A stretch of 64,000 nt of DNA, taken from Brachionus plicatilis. Lineage: Eukaryota > Rotifera > Eurotatoria > Ploima > Brachionidae. The translations under genes were made by a program, and so were the position numbers. The stretch lies in NCBI GenBank assembly GCA_010279815.1, contig QEOQ01000694.1:1228328-1292327 (forward strand), written 5' to 3'. Positions 57,049 to 64,000 of this stretch are shown here, one piece after another. The notes beneath the pieces are model-generated. The model worked only from the letters and a program-made list of their open reading frames with translations. It was not told where the DNA came from and searched no databases. Numbering within the stretch: the first letter of the stretch is position 1; each line of letters opens with the position of its first letter.

Positions 57049-59433
57049 CTAGCTATCAAGAATCTTTTGTAAATAAGGAAAATTATTTGTCAGATGCTTA
57101 ATGTTGTTTGTTTTGAGTTTCAATTTTTCTCGTTTGAGAATACCTTTACCAGATTTATTCTCATACGGATTGTTTATGTGAAAAGGATCTAATGGATTAA
57201 TTTGTTCCAATTTTTCGTCAATTAGTCTAGTTCCATCAAATTCTTCATCACTTTCGGACTCATCATCAAGCAGTTCATACCAATTGGCTTTGCTTTTCCA
57301 ATGCATCCGTTTATGCTGATATTTCGCCTCTAATTGAATTGGTTTTGATTTATGCGTAAAAAATCTATCAACATCTTGTTCATTGATGTCAGAAAATTTT
57401 GGTGCATCTTTGAATTTTAAAAATCAATTAAACTTTAAAAAAAAAAATTCTTTTACTTGTAAGCAATTCAGCATCATTTTTTGCCGTAACCATAAGCAAT
57501 TCCAAATTATACTGCTGCTGGCGCATACTTTTTTGTTTTATTACATAATCTTGAAACATTCGTTGGGCTTTATCATGCAAAATTTGTGCCTGGGATTCAT
57601 GTCGAGGATGGGGCTTTAAGAAACAACAAAATTTAACAAATTTAAATTAGATTAAAAATTTATTTACTGGTAAACTATTAATGTGTTTGCGTATTTTATC
57701 AATTAATTGTTCTTTTTTTAAGCTATCCAAACCTTTAGGTCTCGAATATAGTGCAGGCCTCTGTCGCTTTTCCTTGATTCTTTCCAACCATTTTCTTACC
57801 TTAATTGAAATTTAGAAAAGATAAAATAAGAATTATTTACTTACAGCAGTTTGAATTTTTCTGGCAGCTTTATTTTGAATCAGTATTTGACGTGTTTGAA
57901 CAAGATTTTTTCTGGTTCGATATCCCCTCCAGCTAGCCTGGATTATTTTTGCCGAATCTTCTCTTTGACGTTCCATGAATTTATCAATTTTATTTGCAGG
58001 CAGTATTTCAATCAAATTAGACAATTTAATATGGCGTTGTCTTTGTCTTCTTCTATGCTTGATCATGAGCTGGAATCGAAGTTCGTCGTCGGCCATTTTT
58101 TTTGTTCGTACCTTTTCTCTTTTTTCCAAATGGGACCTATATGCTTTTTGCAAAATCTTGGTTTTTTCAATCTTGTCTCTCATTTCTTTTCTACTTTTAT
58201 ACCCTCGCCATGTTTTCTGAATTATTGCAGCTTGTTGATACAGATACTTCAAATAAAATTCAATAAAATACTTTTCATTTAAAAGATTTTAAAAAAATAC
58301 ATCATCAGTCAATTTATTTTTTTCAGCATCGTCAAAAAAATCTTTAAATTCATTAAAATCAGTTCCAAGATTTCGATATGACCATTTGTTAATAAAAAAT
58401 TTAACTCCTCTGAATAGAAAATTATTTTTAATTTTTTTTTTTTTTTTTTAATTTACTTGTATCTTCTGGCAATGAGTTTTATCAAATAAGTGTCAATTTT
58501 GCACATGGTGACCAAAAGCTGAAAAATAGCGCTAAAAAATTTAGTTTAAATTTAATTTTTATAATTTATTTTCTGAGTTTACTTTCCAGTTTCGCTTTGT
58601 TCATTTGAAGCTAATTTATAAATTATTTCATCCAAAAACGAATTTAGTACACTTTCTGGCAGAGTTCTGAGAATACTGTTTTTAGTATTTAGTATTGAGT
58701 TGTATGTTTGAATGACAACTGTTGTTGTTTTTTGGTCATCATTGAGCAAAAGCTGAAAAAGACGCTGCGAATTAAAGCCTTGGAAGTTACATTTTTTGTA
58801 TTATTGTATTTAGTTAGGTAAGCGTGATTACTTTTTTGGGCTAAATATGAATGGTTTGAAACAATTTTGCAGTACTCATTATGAATGGATTTGAAAAGAC
58901 GAAATAATTCTTCAAGTTCCTTGAAATTCAAATTTTTAAACTTTAATTTGATAAAAATAAATGATAAATTTTTGGTACGCTTTTGCCTTTGTTGTATTTT
59001 TCTTGGATCTTTTTGGATAAAATAAGAACATTTTCTAATGAATTAGGTAGAAGATCATTTTGGTATTCTTTGTCGGTGAGAAAAAAGTTATGAACACAAT
59101 CTCTAAATACATTTTGAATTGATTTTTCATTAATAAAACTTTTAAAACATACCTGAATATTTTTACCAGTTCTAAGGCCAATTCCCAACCATCTCTAATA
59201 TAGCCGTAGTCATATTTAAATGATGTTGATAGCGCGTCAAGTAAATTTAGTTTGTATATTTCATGTTTAAAGTTTTGGTCATAGTTTTGATTGATTAGCT
59301 CTAGAAATTTGAATTTTGTTTATAAAAATTCTAAGAAATTTTTTAATTTACGTCTCAATTTTACAAGTTGCTGAGGAATCTCATGCTTTCTCGCATCAGT
59401 TATCTGTTGGGCGATATCGAACAATTTTTCCAT
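57049..59433 (-). CDS. IQCB1: IQ calmodulin-binding motif protein 1 (nephrocystin-5)
   Basis: Eleven exons in phase on the minus strand: 59352-59433, 59153-59300, 58979-59102, 58832-58919, 58583-58778, 58457-58531, 58301-58409, 57845-58246, 57668-57799, 57457-57613 and 57049-57407; 623 residues (human 598). The protein binds calmodulin and the BBSome/CEP290 at the base of cilia. Evidence: an N-terminal helical-repeat half with GYIRDGWELALEL and DKEYQNDLLPNSLENVLIL, matching 'GGWTTISQLTQI' and 'FYNELLPSAAENFLVL'; two IQ motifs, AAIIQKTWRGYKSRK (280-294) and SAKIIQASWRGYRTRKN (372-388); the spacer HIKLSNLIEILPANKIDKF; and an acidic C-terminal stretch after WYELLDDESESDEE. Most introns are only 50-60 bases. 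The initiator is the first ATG of exon 1. Exon 4/5 joining was chosen because it alone restores the family reading frame. Confidence 0.9.
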
Positions 59434-61269
59434 TTTTGAAAATAAAATTTTGAAGATTCATGGTCATGTCCATATATTTTGAAACATATCACCATGACAA
59501 TAAAAACCAGAGTCAAAAAATTAGTCTTTAATTAAAAATAATGTATAAAATTTTAAAAGTTAATCGTTTTTAATTTTTAGTCAGATATTTTATTCCAAAA
59601 TGTTTAAAATTAATAATTTAACTAAATATTTTGTAAAATGTCATTCAAAATTTTTAATTCACTAATCCTTTATTTTTTTTAATTTATTTTAAATTGTAAA
59701 TCAAGGTAATAGAAATAGAAAAATGATAAAAGCCAAATCTAAGTTTCATATTATTTTATAAATTCTATTGATGATATAAATATTTAGATCATGTACAAAT
59801 TTTAGGTCGTAATCATTTTTTAATTCAATAGATTCAAAATCAAAAATCTTAGTCTAAAATTAACCTTTCATAAATTTTTTTCATTATTCAAGTGTTTAGT
59901 TTAAATTCAAATACTTATTTAACAATCACAGGGATTAAAGGGATTTCGAAGAGAATTAAAATTTCCACGAGCAATATTAATAATATTAAATTATTATCTA
60001 CAAATTCATAAATTGAAATAAAAATTGATAATTTTATTTTTGATTTTTTTAATAATATTTAAAAAAAAAATACTTATTTAATTCAACATTTTTTTAAATT
60101 TTTTCTTAAATGCTCCTTTATTTTGTTCACGCTGTTAAAAATTCTATTACTTGAAATTAAGTTTTATTTTTATTTAAACTACAGCGAAAACTATTCAAAA
60201 TTAATTAAAATCTTGAATTTTTTTAAAACAAAAACTATAGAGACCCTTGATCAAAGTTTTAAATTTTTCAATAATCTGAAAAAAAATATCTAGAAAATAT
60301 GAATTTTTAGCTTTATGTCTAGAAAATGCCTCCAACTGTTTTTTAAATTTTAAAAATAATCTCCATTCAAATAACACTATAAATCCTATTAAGATTAAAA
60401 TTTAAACGTGTATCTTGAATTTAAAAGTTAATTCTTATTCAGGTTTTATTTTTCTTCTAAATATAACTAAAAATTAAAAATTAATTGATTTTATCTTTCA
60501 AATTTTCAATTCCTTTAAAAGAGAAAGATAAGAATTTTTGTTTTGATAAAATATTGTAATTTTAAGGCATTCATAAAATTTTAGATAGAATAGAGATTTA
60601 AAAATAGTTTTAACTTGTTGTAGAAATGAACCTAGCAAAGAAAAAAGAAAATAACCATTTAGAAAAGTCATTATTTTTCATATATTGGCAAATTTAATCT
60701 AAAAAATTTGGAAAAACTTAAAAAATGTCTTGTATATTAATTTACTATTTTAGAAAATATAGCATTTTATTTGAATATTGCTCAGATATTCAAATTTAGA
60801 CAATGTACAACATTTTTTTCCTCAAAAAGTACAAAAAATGAATTGTTAGGTAGTTTGCTGTACTGAAAATTCCAAGCGAATGATTAGCGCTCCATTTATT
60901 TAATTGATACAAATTAAAGTAAATTAGAGATATTTCAAAATTATATAAAATTATAAATTATCTTTTATTCGATTTATTTATTCAATTTTAAAAATTAAAT
61001 TAAAATAATCTAAATTAAAATTATTTTCAAAAATTCGAATGACTTTTTCCTGGACACTTTTTCAATGCCGTGTTGTTTTTTACATTTTTGTTCTTCAAAA
61101 ATATTTTCACTCGTTTAAGTTGAATTTTTTAACAGCTGAATAATTAAATTAAAATAAAAAAGTATAACATATTAAAATTTAAATATTTATTTGTGTATAC
61201 AATCTACTCTGTATTATATGACAATCAATATCAGACAATTTTTATTAGATGAGACTTATGTTTAAAATT
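59434..61269. other. gene-free stretch upstream of IQCB1
   Basis: Should hold the IQCB1 promoter next to 59434. No other gene, RNA or inverted repeat was noticed. Confidence 0.45.
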
Positions 61270-62000
61270 TACCGAATGACCGGATCAAATTAAGCTACAA
61301 TCAACAACCAGTTTAAACAAGTATCAAAGTTTCTTTTCAAGAATGCGTTCAACTTTTGTTTGCTCAATCTCTGACCACATATTTTCATGTTTGATTCAAA
61401 AATTATTCAATAAAGCAGGTAAAATGATAAAGACAGGTACACAAAGCAGACCGTTTTTTAACGACTCTAGAAGCGCAAATATTTCACAAACTATTCTCCA
61501 TCCTAGAACGTGATTTACACATATCGCTTCAAATAAAACTATTAATAAAATAAAATAATTTACAGGTAATTTGACTAATAATTTGAGATCAAATAGATTG
61601 AAATGTTTATTTTGGTCTATGAAGGATGTTCAAATATGCAAGCTAAAACTTGAACAAAACAACAACAATTGCCGAGTTAATCTCATCAATCATGAAATCT
61701 CGGTGCTATATGAGAACTAATCGGGGCCCAAATCTGTTCGGCAAATAGCCGAGATTGTTTCCGAATTTGCATAAATTTGTTCAGGTACTTTTCAAAGCTG
61801 TGAGTATCGCGAGTAAACGCCAAATTGGTTCACAATAGGATACTAGCAATCAATTTCCATGTCGAGCCCTATATTCACTCTGACAAGATCCTTTAAACAA
61901 ACAATCGAGTTTTTCTTTGTATCGATAGTTTGAGTAAAGTATTAAAGGAATACTACACGCCTAAGACCAACTAACCTGAGCGCCGATGAATTCACTTCTC
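61270..62000. other. second less A+T-rich island without a gene
   Basis: About 0.7 kb with clearly more G and C than its surroundings (for example GAACTAATCGGGGCCCAAAT at 61710 and TAACCTGAGCGCCGATGAAT at 61972), yet no open frame of note on either strand. Similar in size and texture to the island at 35030-35760. It may be a regulatory region, a noncoding exon or a decayed element. Confidence 0.35.
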
Positions 62001-63676
62001 AAAATATTTGCTCTCAATCAAGAATTTAATTTCTAACCCACTAAATTTAAAATTAAAATATTTTGAAAGAAAAATCACGAATTCTAATTGAATAGAATCT
62101 CAGTTGTAACGCATACACACACACATAACTAGAATATAAAAAAGTAAACTTAATCATTTGAGCAAATATTTAACTTAATTTAAATGATAAGAAAATTAGA
62201 ACTAACTAAAAGGTCTATCTTTATCATACGAATAGAAATAATGAAATGGTTCTATTTGTTAATTGTGCTCTTGCCAAATAACTCCGAAATATCAAATATT
62301 TGATTCATAATTTTTGAATTTTATCACTAATTTAATTTAGTCAACTTGCTTAAATTAAAGATTAGAAATAAAACAAATTTTTGAATATATTTGGGCGCTA
62401 GTTCGCCAAATATTTACCATTAATTTTAATAAAAAAAAATTACAACAATTGGGTTATTTAGCAAAACCTGATTTTTAAATTGCTCAAAATTAATAAAAAA
62501 AAATCAATCCCAAATTATCTTTTATTTTATTCGACTTTTAATCACCCTTTTTATCAAACAATATTTAAAAATGATTAATTGATGCATCTAAAGGGTGCCT
62601 CAAAGCTTTTCAATTGAGACTTGATGTCTGATCATAATTATTTAAATAAGAAAAATTATTTAAATTTTATTTTTTTAAAAGAATTCCAAGTTTTCCAAGC
62701 TTGTTTCAAGGTTTAAAAAAAAGTTAAAAGAGGGGAACCATGCGCAATCTAACATTATCTTCTATTCAGTTCGATTATGGCATGAATTAAATTCAGCAAA
62801 AGATGAGTAACAATCTTTACTCACTTTCAAAAAATCAAAATGAAAATATCCCAAAAACTTTGAAAGTTTTGAATTTTTTTCTAATATTTTTTAAGGTATC
62901 AATTAAATAATAAACATGGATATTAATTCAAGATATCATTTAAATTTTATTTATTTCATTTTTTAAGGTTAATTCTAGCTAATTTAAGTTTGTCTTTCCT
63001 TTCAGATTGACATTAGGGATGAATCATTATTTGAAATAAAAGAAGAAAACAGAAATATAAAAATTTTCGAAAGATTCTTAGAGTTAAATTTCTTTTTCAT
63101 TTAAGTTTTTGACAAAAAAATATGCTTAAAATGGTGAGTTGTCAGAATCGTTGTTTAAGTAAGTTTGAGATGGAAATTTTGAATATTTAAAACTGTAAAG
63201 AAAAATTAATAAAAACAAAAAATTAATTTTAATTGAAAATTATTTTTAAAAAGCAAAAATATTTTTACTAAATCTTTAACAAAAATTTAAATTTTTAAGC
63301 TAAACATAAATCATCTTTTTTTTTTATTTAAAAAATTTTATTTTGTTTTTTTACACATCGTCAAAAATGGCGTAAATTTTGAAACTTTAAATAAATATAC
63401 AAATATTTTATAATTTTCTTTAATTATCACTAAGCTTTAATAAACTAGCTTAAAATTTACTTCTGATCAAATTTTATTCAATGATGTACTAGGGAAATAA
63501 ATTTATTTGAAATTGATTAGGACTTATCTATTTTTTTTTATTATTCAGAGAATAACTGGGCTAACATGTTTGGATCATGTAAGCTTTCCTTAAGCCGATT
63601 GATCAGAGTGAACAAAATTTTTTTTACTAATTAAAATAAGTATCTAATAAGTTGGATTTCTTTTTTGATGATATTA
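62001..63676. other. gene-free stretch near the right edge
   Basis: A short CA-type repeat lies at about 62113-62125. Nothing else is supported. Confidence 0.4.
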
Positions 63677-63736
63677 ATTTATTTTATTTATTTGTTTATC
63701 TGTGCCAAGCTAAAGCTTTTTAGAATTAAAAAAATC
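63677..63736 (+). repeat. LINE/SINE-tail-like repeat, copy 4
   Basis: TTTATTTGTTTATCTGTGCC, then AAGCTAAAGCTT, then TTTAGAATTAAAAAAATC. Same arrangement as the copies at 8259, 19331 (minus) and 29581. Confidence 0.55.
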
Positions 63737-64000
63737 AAAAAATTTAAAAATTTAAAATAAAATTAAAAGTAATGAATTGGTGAGCTTTTATCTATTCAAG
63801 TGGTCAAACAGTTTCCATAGCCAATTAGGACTTCTAATTAAGAAGAGATTATTATTCAAGTGATTCAATTTTTTTCTATGATACAGATTTCAAGTAGGGG
63901 ATTAATGTTTTTCTCTAGGAAATTGTCAACTTGTTTAAAATACCGTTTTGTTTTGTATCAAAATAGTCGAAATGTTATTTTTATGCAACTCGACATCATT

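Noticed and set aside
57851..58282. 143-codon plus-strand frame
   Set aside because: Antisense shadow of IQCB1 exon 8, which carries two clear IQ motifs on the minus strand.
58689..58931. Unspliced reading of IQCB1 exon 4 into the next segment
   Set aside because: It loses similarity to the family; a 53-base GTAATC...AAG intron (58779-58831) restores the family frame.
1..64000. CRISPR arrays, bacterial operons, ribosome binding sites
   Set aside because: None is visible; spliced animal genes and eukaryotic transposons make the window nuclear eukaryotic DNA.

Overview
The window is a very A+T-rich, intron-bearing animal genome segment with long gene-poor stretches packed with decayed transposons. 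Paramyosin points to an invertebrate. Ciliary genes (CFAP107-like, IQCB1) imply an animal with motile cilia or flagella. The composition, the mixture of ~50-nt introns and kilobase introns, and the LINE remnants would fit a rotifer or a similar small spiralian; this assignment is inference, not shown by the sequence.

Layout. 1-17 kb: a single-exon PIM-like kinase (minus, 1701-2825), then transposon-rich sequence holding LINE fragments, palindromic miniature elements and a nested insertion (7647-8804). 15.8-18 kb: a five-exon galanin/allatostatin-A-type neuropeptide receptor (plus). 18-24 kb: LINE reverse-transcriptase wrecks, a Tc1-type transposase wreck and short inverted-repeat elements. 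24.3-34.8 kb: a twelve-exon paramyosin gene (minus) whose introns carry many of the mobile elements and whose protein ends in a non-helical ~198-residue tail. 35-43 kb: mostly gene-free, with coding-like relics. 43.5-44.6 kb: an unrecognised 352-residue protein (minus).

47-59 kb is the gene-dense part: MRPL3 (minus, six exons), diverging over 359 bases from a 54-residue brawnin/UQCC6-like gene (plus), which is followed after 51 bases by single-exon cereblon on the same strand, a spacing that suggests a dicistronic unit. Cereblon converges with a CFAP107-like ciliary gene (minus, four exons), followed by IQCB1/NPHP5 (minus, eleven exons). The last 4.5 kb shows no gene.

The most interesting unexplained structure is a set of near-palindromic elements (here called A, B, C and E) that share a GGNNNNNTGAARTT-like terminus; three C copies have perfect 8-base target duplications. 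They occur between genes, in introns, and nested in one another. All exon structures were worked out by hand from splice-site and reading-frame consistency. Product names rest on remembered family motifs, not on database searches.
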